A stretch of 64,000 nt of DNA from an uncultured Oscillospiraceae bacterium. Lineage in GTDB: Bacteria; Bacillota; Clostridia; Oscillospirales; Oscillospiraceae. This document shows, one piece after another, positions 15,138 through 23,617 of the stretch; position 1 is the stretch's first letter; each line of letters opens with the position of its first letter. The translations under genes and the position numbers were made by a program. The stretch spans positions 1 to 64,000 of the forward strand of contig CAKTIM010000010.1 of the NCBI GenBank assembly GCA_934565795.1, in the 5' to 3' direction. The notes under the pieces were generated by a model. The model was not told the origin of the DNA. It searched no databases and saw nothing but the letters and a program-made list of their open reading frames with translations.

Positions 15138-15288
15138 TCCGGCAAGCCCTAATCGGGATATTTGAAAGGGCAGGGGAATTCCTGAGCCATCGAGCTCTGC
15201 TGATCAAGTGTGTGCCAGACGGCGCGCTTGAGGCTGCGGATTTATGAAACGTACAAAGAAATAACAGTCAGGCTATGGGTATCATTTT

Positions 15289-15975
15289 ATGAAAGAATTT
15301 CTGAATCGAATAAGAAGCAGGGAACAAACCGTTTCGGTACATAAGCAGATGCTTTACACGCTGCTGCTGGCGCTGCTGGGCGTCGCGTTGGGGACTTTTT
15401 CCAAATTTCTGGATACCACAGCCAGCAACGAGCTGCCATTTCTGCTGGAATATTTGGACATCAGAAACTTCCTGGGACGGTTTGCCTTTTGGGTGGTAAT
15501 TGCTTTGTGCATCGCGGTTTACAGCAGCGCTCCACTGCGGGGTGCGGTCAACGTATTTACCTTCTTTGTGGGGATGGTTGGGAGCTATTATCTGTACTCC
15601 AAATTCATTGCCGGCTTTTTCCCGCGAAGCTATGCGCTTATCTGGGTGGGCTTTACTGCTGCCGCGCCCCTTTTGGCAGTTTTGTGCTGGTATGCCAAGG
15701 GAACTGGAAAAATTGCGCTTATGCTTTCGGCAGTCATTACAGCGGTGCTGTTTAACATGACATTCGTCTATGGGTGGGGCTATTTTGAACCCCGGTCGGT
15801 TTTAGAGGCGGTGTGCTTTCTTGGCGGCGTGTTTGCGCTTCGGCGGCAGACGGTAAAGGAAACCGCCCTGATGCTGCTGATTGGCATTGGAATCGCGTTT
15901 CTCCTGAATGCAGTGTCCCGTTTCGCTTTGGGTAATCAGAAGATGGGCTGCCGGACTGACCGCCTGAAACAATAA
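15289..15975 (+). CDS. Polytopic membrane protein
   Basis: 228 residues with about six hydrophobic segments (near residues 20-40, 60-78, 82-105, 115-132, 140-165 and 180-205) and a basic N terminus (MKEFLNRIRSREQ). The pattern WVVIALCIAVYSSAPLRGAVNVF followed by a FFVGMVGSYYLYS helix recurs in unassigned clostridial membrane proteins. No transport motif is recognised. A terminator hairpin shared with the convergent asnA gene follows at once. The preceding 150 bases hold no recognised element. Confidence 0.55.
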   Translation: MKEFLNRIRSREQTVSVHKQMLYTLLLALLGVALGTFSKFLDTTASNELPFLLEYLDIRNFLGRFAFWVVIALCIAVYSSAPLRGAVNVFTFFVGMVGSYYLYSKFIAGFFPRSYALIWVGFTAAAPLLAVLCWYAKGTGKIALMLSAVITAVLFNMTFVYGWGYFEPRSVLEAVCFLGGVFALRRQTVKETALMLLIGIGIAFLLNAVSRFALGNQKMGCRTDRLKQ

Positions 15976-15986
15976 AGCTATAAAAA

Positions 15987-16021
15987 TTCCCCGCACCGTG
16001 CGTGATGCATGCGGTGCGGGG
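15987..16021 (-). terminator. Terminator for asnA
   Basis: CCCCGCACCG (15989-15998) pairs with CGGTGCGGGG (16012-16021). On the minus strand the stem is followed by AATTTTTATAG, so it ends asnA transcription. It may also serve the convergent plus-strand gene. Confidence 0.7.
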
Positions 16022-16029
16022 AAATGCTT

Positions 16030-17037
16030 TTACAGCAGGGGAATGCCTGCTTTTTCACAGGCTTCGATTGTGGCGCTGTCCCATACGCTGGACTGAACCT
16101 CGCCGATGTGGGCGCAGCCCAGGAGCAGCATGGATAGACGGGACTGGCCGATACCGCCGCCGATGGTCAGGGGAAGCTCTCCGGCCAGCAGCATTTTGTG
16201 GAACGGGAGATTCCGGCGCTCGTCGCATCCGGCAAGCTTCAGCTGCCGATCCAGGGACTCGGCGTCCACACGGATGCCCATGGAGGATATCTCCAGCGCC
16301 CGATCCAGCACTGCATCCCAGAAGAAGATGTCGCAGTTCAGCGCCCAGTCGTCGTAGTCCGGGGCGCGGCCGTCATGGGGCTTGCCGGAGCGGAGTTTAC
16401 CGCCAATCTGCATGATGCAGGCGGTCCTGTGTTCCTTGACGTAGGCCTTTTCCCGCTGGGAGGGGGCAAGGTCGGGATACAGATCCTCCAGCTCCTGAGA
16501 GGTGATAAAGCTCACATCAGGGGATAATTCCGTGCGCAGCTGGGGATAGCGCACATGCAGCCGGTCATTGGTGTTGCAGATGGCGCGGACAATGGCAGTG
16601 ACGATCAGCTTCAGAAAGTCCAGATTCCGATTGTCCCGGGTGATGATCTTCTCCCAGTCCCACTGGTCGACATAGATGGAATGAACATTGTCCAGCTCCT
16701 CGTCCCGGCGGATGGCGTTCATGTCCGTGTACAGGCCGTTGCCCACCGTGAAATGATAGCGCTTCAGCGCCAGACGCTTCCATTTTGCCAGGGAGTGCAC
16801 CACCTGGGCATCCGCGCCCACGGCGGGAACATCAAAGCTGACAGGCCGCTCATAGCCGTTCAGGTTGTCGTTCAGACCGGAATCCTCGGTGACGAACAGC
16901 GGCGCGGACACCCGCTTGAGATTCAGCGCGGAGGAAAATTCATCCTGAAAGGTCGCCTTGATATAGGCAATGGCCCGCTGGGTATCGTAGGCATCCAGAA
17001 CAGGGGTATAGTGTTCGGGAATATAGATTTTATTCAT
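16030..17037 (-). CDS. asnA: Aspartate--ammonia ligase
   Basis: 335 residues, close to the roughly 330 of E. coli AsnA. The enzyme makes asparagine from aspartate and ammonia with ATP, through an aspartyl-AMP intermediate, and is related to class II aminoacyl-tRNA synthetases. Recognisable blocks are [18 protein letters not shown], the [11 protein letters not shown] segment, [10 protein letters not shown] and the C-terminal [17 protein letters not shown] that forms the ATP-binding motif 3. All expected motifs are present. The gene is monocistronic, in the opposite direction to its neighbours on both sides, with its own terminator. Confidence 0.95.
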   Translation of the reverse strand: MNKIYIPEHYTPVLDAYDTQRAIAYIKATFQDEFSSALNLKRVSAPLFVTEDSGLNDNLNGYERPVSFDVPAVGADAQVVHSLAKWKRLALKRYHFTVGNGLYTDMNAIRRDEELDNVHSIYVDQWDWEKIITRDNRNLDFLKLIVTAIVRAICNTNDRLHVRYPQLRTELSPDVSFITSQELEDLYPDLAPSQREKAYVKEHRTACIMQIGGKLRSGKPHDGRAPDYDDWALNCDIFFWDAVLDRALEISSMGIRVDAESLDRQLKLAGCDERRNLPFHKMLLAGELPLTIGGGIGQSRLSMLLLGCAHIGEVQSSVWDSATIEACEKAGIPLL

Positions 17038-17453
17038 TTGGTATCACCCTTTCGCATATGTGCACTCACGCATTTGCAAGTCCACGTTCTATTCTATTCA
17101 TTTTTGTTGCAAAATCAAGAAATTTTTTTGATAATTCGATTTATTCTGCCGGAATGCCGGGTGCAAAATTTCCTGGGAAATGGATGAGAAATCTATGGTG
17201 CTTAGATGATATGCATTGGATCGCACAAAAATGATTGCCTTTGGATGCAGATATGTTACAAGTCTGATGCAATTCCCTTGTAAATTACCATCAGGGAGCA
17301 GGACAAGAAAACTGCATCTCATAAAATTCTTAAAAAAATTTCTGAAAGCTGTGACGAATCCACTCTGAAATCCGTCTATAAGGGTGAGAGGCAGTTCAGC
17401 CCGGAGGAAAACCATTCCGCAACCCACACTCTATAATAAGGAGGAACAGAATA
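17038..17453. other. 416-base intergenic region between asnA and a small gene
   Basis: The stretch must hold the divergent promoters of asnA and the small plus-strand gene. A TATAAT lies at 17432-17437 just before the ribosome binding site of the latter. I find no T-box, riboswitch or tRNA. An open frame without a start codon (17284-17436) is not called. Confidence 0.4.
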
Positions 17454-17630
17454 ATGAATACCCAAAGAGAATTACATACTTCCGTGATTCGGAAAAGCGC
17501 GTGGATCGATGCCGCAAATCGGATCGTATCCTTTCAGCAGATCGGCGAAGCAGCCTGCTACACCGCAGATGAGCCGGAGTTCTGGCCCCATATTATGGAG
17601 CTGGTCAGTGTCGGCTATCGTTTGCAGTAA
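17454..17630 (+). CDS. Small conserved-looking protein, 58 residues
   Basis: An ATG eight bases after AAGGAGGA opens a 58-codon frame: MNTQRELHTSVIRKSAWID, then RIVSFQQIGEAACYTADEPEF and WPHIMELVSVGYRLQ. It is followed immediately by a strong terminator. The alternation of polar and hydrophobic residues suggests a small folded alpha/beta protein. It resembles short hypothetical proteins that I associate with Oscillospiraceae, but no function is known. The perfect ribosome binding site, coding-like composition and dedicated terminator support it as a real gene. Confidence 0.65.
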   Translation: MNTQRELHTSVIRKSAWIDAANRIVSFQQIGEAACYTADEPEFWPHIMELVSVGYRLQ

Positions 17631-17635
17631 TGATG

Positions 17636-17671
17636 ATCCGGGCGCCCGTTTTCGGGACGCCCGGATTTTTT
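17636..17671 (+). terminator. Strong terminator after the small gene
   Basis: ATCCGGGCGCCCG pairs with CGGGACGCCCGGAT across a TTTT loop, with one bulge, followed by TTTTTT. The T-run touches the stop codon of the convergent HAD gene. Confidence 0.8.
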
Positions 17672-18308
17672 ACGGATCAAGGAGAGTCAAAAGCATCTCC
17701 GGCGTGTCTGCAATGGCAGCGGCCCCGGCCTTTTTCATATCCGCCACCTTGCCATAGCCCCAGGAGACACCGATGGTGGGAATCCCGTGGGCGGCAGCGC
17801 CGGTCACGTCAAAGGCAGTATCGCCCACCATAACGGCATCTGTATCAGCGCCGATCTGCTCCAGCAGAAATGCGATCACATCGCTTTTGCTCACGCGGGA
17901 CTGGTCAAAGGTCGCGCCGCAGATGCAGTCAAAAAAGAATGCCAGGCTAAAATGCTCCAGCACCTCAACGGCAGTGACCTCCGGCTTGGAGGTGGCGACG
18001 TATAGCTTGTGACCCTGGGCCTTCAGCGTTTCCAGCAGCTCCTGGATGCCGGGGTAGGGGTAGTTCTCAAATTTTCCAATGGGCAGATATCTGCTCCGAA
18101 AGACGGCAATTGCCTCCTCGACCCGGTCGGCGGGGACACCGTATCTCATGAAGGAATCGCCCAGCGGCGGGCCGACAAAGGTTCTCAACTCGTCGGGGGA
18201 GGGGATGGGCAGGCCGAAGCGCTCCAGCGTCATTTTGGCGCAGTTGATGATCCCCTCGCCGGAATCGGTGAGGGTTCCATCCAGATCAAAAAGAATTGAT
18301 TTCTTCAC
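17670..18308 (-). CDS. HAD-family phosphatase (phosphoglycolate phosphatase-like)
   Basis: 212 residues of the haloacid dehalogenase superfamily, subfamily IA. Motif I is FDLDGTLTDS (nucleophile Asp 8, acid/base Asp 10), motif II is VATSKP near residue 106, and motif III/IV is VGDTAFDVTGAAAHG near 162-176. A helical cap lies between residues 18 and 85. Such enzymes hydrolyse small phosphate esters; phosphoglycolate phosphatases and PPi-ases of the PpaX type share these motifs, so the substrate is uncertain. It is transcribed alone, convergent with the small gene on its left. Confidence 0.85.
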   Translation of the reverse strand: MKKSILFDLDGTLTDSGEGIINCAKMTLERFGLPIPSPDELRTFVGPPLGDSFMRYGVPADRVEEAIAVFRSRYLPIGKFENYPYPGIQELLETLKAQGHKLYVATSKPEVTAVEVLEHFSLAFFFDCICGATFDQSRVSKSDVIAFLLEQIGADTDAVMVGDTAFDVTGAAAHGIPTIGVSWGYGKVADMKKAGAAAIADTPEMLLTLLDP

Positions 18309-18356
18309 GGCGTACTCCTTTATCTTTTTGCCTCTATTGTAGCATATCCGTACCGC

Positions 18357-19112
18357 TCATGCAAGGACGACATCCATAACCAGCATCAGGCAGAAGCCAA
18401 TCAGCAGGGAATAGGTAGCGGCGCGCTCATTGCCATGGTCGTGGGTTTCGGGGATCATCTCGTCGCTGATTACAAACAGCATGGTTCCACCGGCGAAGGC
18501 CAGGAAAAACGGCAGCACCGCCGATGCCAGCGTGACCGCATAAAAGCCTGCAAAGGTTCCGATCATTTCAATGATGCCGGTGGCCGCGCCGCACAGAAAG
18601 GTTTTTCGCGGGGAGATTCCCGCCGCCAGCATGGGCGTGACGGTGACAAGCCCCTCTGGAATATTTTGCAGTGCGATCCCACCCGCAATCAGCAGTGCGG
18701 CCTTATAGTCCCCGGAGCCGAGGCTGACGCCGGCGGCCAGCCCCTCCGGGAAATTATGGATGGCCATGGCCGCCACAAACAGCACCAGCCGATCCCGGCG
18801 GAAATGATGGGCATTCAGGTCATCCTCCCACCCGATCAGCTTATGGATATGGGGCACCAGGCGGTCAACCAGGCTGATACAGAACGCACCGGCCAGAATG
18901 CCGCAGAGGGTCACCAGCAGGCCGCCGCTTTCGCTGTGCTCCATGGCGGGAATAATCAGGCCCCAGATGGCAGCCGCCAGCATTACACCGGCAGCAAAGG
19001 CCAGAACAATATCGCTGAATCGGTGGGAGATTTTGCGGCAGGGGAAGCCAAACGCCGTCCCTAAAATGGTCGCGCCGCCAACTCCCAGGGCGGTTAACAG
19101 GCAAAGCAGCAT
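18357..19112 (-). CDS. ZIP-family metal transporter
   Basis: 251 residues with about eight membrane helices. The two signature metal-site helices are present: AIHNFPEGLAAGVSLGSGD (helix 4) and IALQNIPEGLVTVTP (helix 5), each with His/Asn-x-x-Pro-Glu-Gly. This is the GufA-type bacterial ZIP group, which brings in zinc or other divalent metals. The start at 19112 is preferred because GGAAAGGA lies eight bases upstream; longer in-frame starts lack a site. A cytoplasmic loop with DDLNAHHFRRD lies between helices 3 and 4. A single gene unit. Confidence 0.85.
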   Translation of the reverse strand: MLLCLLTALGVGGATILGTAFGFPCRKISHRFSDIVLAFAAGVMLAAAIWGLIIPAMEHSESGGLLVTLCGILAGAFCISLVDRLVPHIHKLIGWEDDLNAHHFRRDRLVLFVAAMAIHNFPEGLAAGVSLGSGDYKAALLIAGGIALQNIPEGLVTVTPMLAAGISPRKTFLCGAATGIIEMIGTFAGFYAVTLASAVLPFFLAFAGGTMLFVISDEMIPETHDHGNERAATYSLLIGFCLMLVMDVVLA

Positions 19113-19195
19113 CGTAAACGTCCTTTCCATATGGTAGTCATATTCCAGCATATGCACTCCATGGAGAAAAGGCCGCACAAATTTGCAAAAAATGA

Positions 19196-19225
19196 GAAAA
19201 AAACCGCCCAGCCAAGGCTGAGCGG
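19196..19225 (-). terminator. Terminator of the EamA transporter gene
   Basis: On the minus strand CCGCTCAGCC pairs with GGCTGGGCGG across a two-base loop, with one G-U pair, followed by seven or more T. Confidence 0.75.
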
Positions 19226-19232
19226 CGTTGTT

Positions 19233-20135
19233 TCATGCCCTGCTGCGGAAAAGCTTCTTAACGGGCAGCTGGGATATAATGACCCCTGCGAATACGAACG
19301 CGCAGCCGGTCAGCTCTGCCGCCGTCATGGTGTTGTGCAGAATCAGCCAGCCACCCAGGGCGGCGAATACGGATTCCAGGCTCATAATCAGCGAAGCCGC
19401 CGTCGGCTCCAGCCGCTTCTGCCCCGCAATTTGCAGGCTGTAGCCAACGCCCATGGAGAGGATACCGGCAAAGCACAGCGGCAGCCAGCAGGCGGTAATG
19501 GTCTGCATCTGCACTGTCTCGTGGTTCAGAACAATACCTGGGACGGACAATGCGGAAACCACCAGCGCCTGCACGCAGTTCAGCCGCAGGCCGTCCAGAT
19601 CCTGGGCATAGCGGTCGATCAGCAGAATCTGCACGGCAAAGGCCAGCGCGCAGGCGATCATAAGCAGATCGCCGATATTGATCCCGCTGATATCCGTAAA
19701 GCTCAGCAGATAAAGCCCCACCAGCGCCAGCAAAACGCTGAACACAGCGTTCAGCCCCGGCCTGCGGTGCACAAAAATGCCGAGAATGGGCACCAGCACA
19801 ATATACATGGCTGTCAGAAAGCCCGCCTTCCCAGGCGCAGTATACACCAGCCCCACCTGCTGCAGGCTGGTGGCGGCGAACAGCGCAGCACCGCAGATGA
19901 TGCCGCCCCGCCAAAGCTTTTTGCTTTTCCATTTTTTCAGCGATGCGGCCATTCCAATTTTGCAGTCGAGCAGCAGCGACGCCGGAAACAGAAAGAGCAC
20001 GCCCAGCAGGCACCGAATGGCCTGAAAGGTAAATGGCCCGATCAGCTCCATTCCTACACTCTGGGCGATGAATGCCATTCCCCAGACAAACGTCCCCAGC
20101 AGCAGTGCCAGGGTTCCCTTCATTTGTTGCTTCAT
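19233..20135 (-). CDS. EamA/DMT-family transporter
   Basis: About 300 residues with ten predicted membrane helices in two EamA repeats, for example GTFVWGMAFIAQSVGM at the start of the first and CFAGILSMGVGYSLQIAGQKRLEPTAASLI, cut here at Gly, in the second. Members of the drug/metabolite superfamily export amino acids, nucleosides or other metabolites; the substrate cannot be told from sequence. The start is put at 20135 (MKQQMKGTLALLL); the upstream in-frame extension is polar and lacks a site. Divergent from the small gene at 20252. Confidence 0.8.
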   Translation of the reverse strand: MKQQMKGTLALLLGTFVWGMAFIAQSVGMELIGPFTFQAIRCLLGVLFLFPASLLLDCKIGMAASLKKWKSKKLWRGGIICGAALFAATSLQQVGLVYTAPGKAGFLTAMYIVLVPILGIFVHRRPGLNAVFSVLLALVGLYLLSFTDISGINIGDLLMIACALAFAVQILLIDRYAQDLDGLRLNCVQALVVSALSVPGIVLNHETVQMQTITACWLPLCFAGILSMGVGYSLQIAGQKRLEPTAASLIMSLESVFAALGGWLILHNTMTAAELTGCAFVFAGVIISQLPVKKLFRSRA

Positions 20136-20251
20136 TTTAATCACCGGGGAGTAATTTATCATATTCTGCCGCAATTTGCAAGGGCTTCTCCCGTTTGCAT
20201 TTTGCGTCATGGTATGATATGATGAATAAGACAAAAGGGGAGGAGAGACCC

Positions 20252-20527
20252 ATGGAAAAACTGTTTATTCCCACACTGCACACGTTTGCAATGAACAATA
20301 TCTTTACAGGCTCTTCAGGCCTTTTTCGCTTCCGCGCCGCGCCGGATATCATCATGGCCACCCCAAAGGAGGTGGACTACGAAAAAAGCAGCATCCACGT
20401 GGAATACTGGCACGGCCTGTACTGCTACGAAAAGAGCACCATGGAGGGCGAACGAGTATTTCCTCTGTCCGCCCAGGGCAGAGAAGAGATGATCGCCTGG
20501 CTGGAGGAAAAGCTGGGTGAGGGCTGA
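20252..20527 (+). CDS. Hypothetical protein, 91 residues
   Basis: The start at 20252 follows GGGGAGGAGAG. The protein begins MEKLFIPTLHTFAMNNIFTG and contains RFRAAPDIIMATPKEVDYE, WHGLYCYEKS and a C-terminal helix REEMIAWLEEKLGEG. It is soluble, probably alpha/beta, with no Cys pairs other than a single Cys in YCYE. Family not recognised. The good ribosome binding site and coding-like composition make a real gene likely. A MITE begins 38 bases downstream. Confidence 0.55.
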   Translation: MEKLFIPTLHTFAMNNIFTGSSGLFRFRAAPDIIMATPKEVDYEKSSIHVEYWHGLYCYEKSTMEGERVFPLSAQGREEMIAWLEEKLGEG

Positions 20528-20565
20528 ACGCCCAAAAATGATACACCCCACAAAGGCACGCGGTT

Positions 20566-20738
20566 CATTAGGGAAGCTCTGAATAAATCGGCAAGAGCTG
20601 GCAGCGAGGGATTTTGTTCCCAGGCAAAGGATGGAAAATGGAGGAATACTGTATGTATTTCCCATTTTTCATCCTGCGGCATGGGGGCAAAAGACCCACT
20701 TTCCAGCCGCAGGCGATTTATTCAGAGGTTCCTTAATG
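20566..20738. mobile_element. MITE, 173 bp, copy 1
   Basis: Terminal inverted repeats of 25 bases, CATTAGGGAAGCTCTGAATA at the left and its counterpart CATTAAGGAACCTCTGAATA read from the right, differ at two positions. They enclose a non-coding centre that itself has inverted segments (CCATTTTCCAT and its partner). A shorter relative in the opposite orientation lies at 47107-47208. No transposase is encoded. Confidence 0.7.
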
Positions 20739-20957
20739 CTGGGTGCCTTTTGCTGTGTCCAAAAAACGCGCAAAGCGGACAGGCGGCACGAAATCTGGGG
20801 AGGCGCATAGCCCTGCCGGGCAGGACACAATGCACACATCTTATATTTAAAATTATGCATATTGCTTAAAATGCTATATCGGAATTTCAGTAATTCGTGC
20901 AGTTAGCCCTAAAAGCATTCAAGATGTGAAATAATGTTTCGTCGAAGCGTGTAACTA

Positions 20958-20986
20958 TTGACAGATTCATTTCACAGTGCTAAACT
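20958..20986 (+). promoter_or_regulatory. Promoter of the peptide-importer/muropeptide run
   Basis: A consensus TTGACA (20958-20963), 17-base spacer and TAAACT (20981-20986). The predicted start near 20993 leaves a 48-base leader with AGGAGG before the binding-protein gene. Confidence 0.65.
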
Positions 20987-21040
20987 GAAACCATCCAAGG
21001 CGGAACACCCCGCCGAAAAAACAAAAAATAGGAGGCTATT

Positions 21041-22552
21041 ATGAAAAAGATCGCTGTATTGCTGCTGGTAGCTCTGATGATGCTCTCCATGTGCGCAGTC
21101 CCCGCTACCGCTGAGAAGGACACTGCTATCCTGGCTACCTCCGAGGAGCCGTATCGCTTCTTTGCACAATCCAAGCAGAGCTGCTCCGGCGCGGACAACC
21201 TGGTTCTGTCCAACGTCTATGACTGCCTGCTGCGGCTGGAGGCCGACGGCTCCCTGACCCCCGCTCTGGCTGAGAGCTACGAAGTATCCGACGACGGCCT
21301 GGAATACACCTTCCACCTGCGCAAGGGTGTGAAGTTCCACAACGGCGTTGAGATGACCGCTGAGGACGTGAAGTTCACCTTTGACTATGGCTTTGAAGGC
21401 CCCATCGGCACCGCTCTTTTCGTCAACTTCAAGGAGTGCGAGATCATTGACGACTACACCGTCAAGGTCACCCTGACCACCCCCTACGCTGCGTTCCCCT
21501 ACGGTGTTGCTTCCCGCCTGGGCGGCGTTGCCTGCAAGTCCTATTTTGACGAAGTCGGCGACGACTACTATCTGAAGAACCCCATCGGCACCGGCCCCTA
21601 CAAGTTTGTTGAGTGGGTCAGCGGCGACCACACCACCCTGGTTGCCAACGAAGACTACTGGGGCGGCAAGCCTGCCATCCAGAACATCATCATCCAGATC
21701 GTTGCCGATACCAACACCCAGATCCTGGGCCTGCAGAACGGCGACTACGATGTGGTTCGCAACCCCTCCATCGATGTCTGCACCCGTCTGGAAGGCAATG
21801 ACGATGTGGCTTGGAACAGCACTCTGTCCACCGGCCGTATTACCCTGTACCTGAACGACTGGACTGGCGCCTGCAAGGACGTCAACTTCCGTAAGGCTGT
21901 TCAGGCTGGCATCGACAAGCAGATGATCAACGACGGCGTTTACGCTGGCCGCAGTGAGATTCTGAATGTTGACATGTGCTCCAACTATCTGAGCTTCGTT
22001 ACCGTGGACGACGGCGTTGAGGTCGTTCCTTATGACGTGGAAGCTGCTCAGGAATACCTGGCACAGTCCAACTACAACGGCGAAGAGTTTGCCATCTCCG
22101 TTCCCAGCGGTAGCGCCCTGGAGAACGTTGCGAAGATCATCCAGGCCCAGCTGATGGAAGTTGGCATCAACTGCACCATCAAGGCCACCGATTACCCCAC
22201 CTACTCCGGCGAGTGGAAGAACCGCACCTACGAAGCCTATGTGCTGAATAACCTGTGCTCCCTGGTGGATGCCGACGGCGTGTACACCGGCCACCGTCTT
22301 GACAGAGAGCCTTGGGAAGACCGCGTGTTCCAGCGTGACGGCGAGATCTCCGAGATCCTGCTGGAGGCCCGTGCCGCTCAGGGTGAGGACCGCAAGGCTC
22401 TGTACGTAGAGGCCTGCAACATCGTGACCGAAGAAGCCTACGATGTTCCTCTGGTGAACGACCTGTCCACCATCGCGTTCCGTTCCAACATGGACGGCGT
22501 GCAGGCACATTGCCTGGGCAACATGTACTTCGGCGACTGGAGCTTCAAATAA
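21041..22552 (+). CDS. Peptide ABC transporter substrate-binding protein
   Basis: 503 residues, family SBP_bac_5 (DppA/OppA). A signal peptide (MKKIAVLLLVALMMLSMCAV) is followed by the mature domain; the only Cys near the cleavage site is in LSMC, a poor lipobox, so it may be released by signal peptidase I at ATA-EK or anchored weakly. Typical blocks are LAESYEVSDDGLEYTFHLRKGVKFHNG and the IGTGPYKFVEW segment. It captures oligopeptides outside the cell. The genes for two permeases and two ATPases follow. Context suggests cell-wall peptides as ligands. First gene after the promoter. Confidence 0.85.
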   Translation: MKKIAVLLLVALMMLSMCAVPATAEKDTAILATSEEPYRFFAQSKQSCSGADNLVLSNVYDCLLRLEADGSLTPALAESYEVSDDGLEYTFHLRKGVKFHNGVEMTAEDVKFTFDYGFEGPIGTALFVNFKECEIIDDYTVKVTLTTPYAAFPYGVASRLGGVACKSYFDEVGDDYYLKNPIGTGPYKFVEWVSGDHTTLVANEDYWGGKPAIQNIIIQIVADTNTQILGLQNGDYDVVRNPSIDVCTRLEGNDDVAWNSTLSTGRITLYLNDWTGACKDVNFRKAVQAGIDKQMINDGVYAGRSEILNVDMCSNYLSFVTVDDGVEVVPYDVEAAQEYLAQSNYNGEEFAISVPSGSALENVAKIIQAQLMEVGINCTIKATDYPTYSGEWKNRTYEAYVLNNLCSLVDADGVYTGHRLDREPWEDRVFQRDGEISEILLEARAAQGEDRKALYVEACNIVTEEAYDVPLVNDLSTIAFRSNMDGVQAHCLGNMYFGDWSFK

Positions 22553-22591
22553 TCCCATCCCCCTGTTTTTAAGAAAGACTGAGTGAGTGAC

Positions 22592-22631
22592 GAAGGGAAG
22601 CGGAACGGTTTATGCCGCGCCGCTTCTCTTC
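22592..22631 (+). other. Intercistronic stem-loop
   Basis: GAAGGGAAGCGG pairs with CCGCTTCTCTTC over 12 bases with one G-U pair and a 16-base loop. No U-run follows. Hairpins placed just after a binding-protein gene commonly protect its mRNA and allow it to be made in excess over the permeases. Confidence 0.45.
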
Positions 22632-22672
22632 TTTCACAAATAGGCCCCGCATCTTCTCAAGGAGGAAAAAAG

Positions 22673-23602
22673 ATGACCTGGTTGAAATACGCCGGGAAGC
22701 GGCTTCTGATGCTGATCCCGGTTATTATTTGCGTCACATTTATATTGTATCTGATCCTGTCCGCCGCCCCCGGCGACCTGGCAAGCTCCCTTCTGGGTGA
22801 CGATGCCACGGCGGAGCAGATCGCGGCGAAGAAAGCGGAGATGGGGTTGGACAAGCCGCTGCTGGTTCGTTACATCAATTACATGGGCGGTGTGCTGAAG
22901 CTGGACTTTGGCACGTCCTGGAAAAATGGCGAAGCGGTTCTGGAATGCTTTGCCCGCCGCCTGCCCAATACGTTGCTGCTGTCCACCCTCGCTATGCTTT
23001 TTGCCGTGGGCGTCGGTGCGCCCCTGGGTATCGGCTCTGCCATCAAGCAGTATAGCCTGCTGGATTACGGCAGCTCCTTTGTTGCCATGCTGCTGTTCTC
23101 TCTGCCAGCCTTCTGGCTGGGCACTATGTGTCAGGTCCTGTTCTGCCTGACGCTGCACTGGCTGCCCACTTCCGGCTTTACGTCCGCCAAATCCCTGATC
23201 CTGCCTACGCTGATCCTGGGCGCCAATACCATGGCTACCATGATCCGCATGAGCAGAACCAGCATGCTGGACGTGATCCGGCAGGACTACATCCGCACCG
23301 CCAAGGCAAAGGGCGCCCCCAACCGGGTGGTCATTCGCCATCATGCGCTGCGCAACGGCCTGATCCCCGTGGTGACCCAGATCGGTGTCAGCTTCGCCGG
23401 TACCATCGGCGGCGCGGTGGTCACAGAAAATATTTTCACAATTCCCGGCGTTGGCACCATGCTGCTGAACGCTGTGAAATCCCGGGATGTTCCCGTGGTG
23501 CTGGGTACGATCATTTTCGTTACGGTGATCGTTGGCGTGATCAATCTGCTGGTTGACCTGCTGTGTGCGGTGATCGACCCCAGAATTGACCTGGCATCCT
23601 GA
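22673..23602 (+). CDS. Peptide ABC transporter permease, DppB type
   Basis: 309 residues. The first helix (LLMLIPVIICVTFILYLILSA) is followed by a large outside loop and then five helices. The EAA loop that docks on the ATPase is DYIRTAKAKGAPNRVVIRHH followed by ALRNGLIPV. This is the arrangement of DppB/OppB permeases. The start at 22673 (MTWLKYAG) is set by CAAGGAGG eight bases upstream. It forms a heterodimer with the next gene product in the membrane. Confidence 0.9.
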   Translation: MTWLKYAGKRLLMLIPVIICVTFILYLILSAAPGDLASSLLGDDATAEQIAAKKAEMGLDKPLLVRYINYMGGVLKLDFGTSWKNGEAVLECFARRLPNTLLLSTLAMLFAVGVGAPLGIGSAIKQYSLLDYGSSFVAMLLFSLPAFWLGTMCQVLFCLTLHWLPTSGFTSAKSLILPTLILGANTMATMIRMSRTSMLDVIRQDYIRTAKAKGAPNRVVIRHHALRNGLIPVVTQIGVSFAGTIGGAVVTENIFTIPGVGTMLLNAVKSRDVPVVLGTIIFVTVIVGVINLLVDLLCAVIDPRIDLAS

Positions 23603-23617
23603 TGGAGGGCAAGAGAT

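Noticed and set aside
17284..17436. Open frame ending just before the 58-residue gene
   Set aside because: It has no usable start codon after the preceding stop and no ribosome binding site; it may be chance or a worn gene end.
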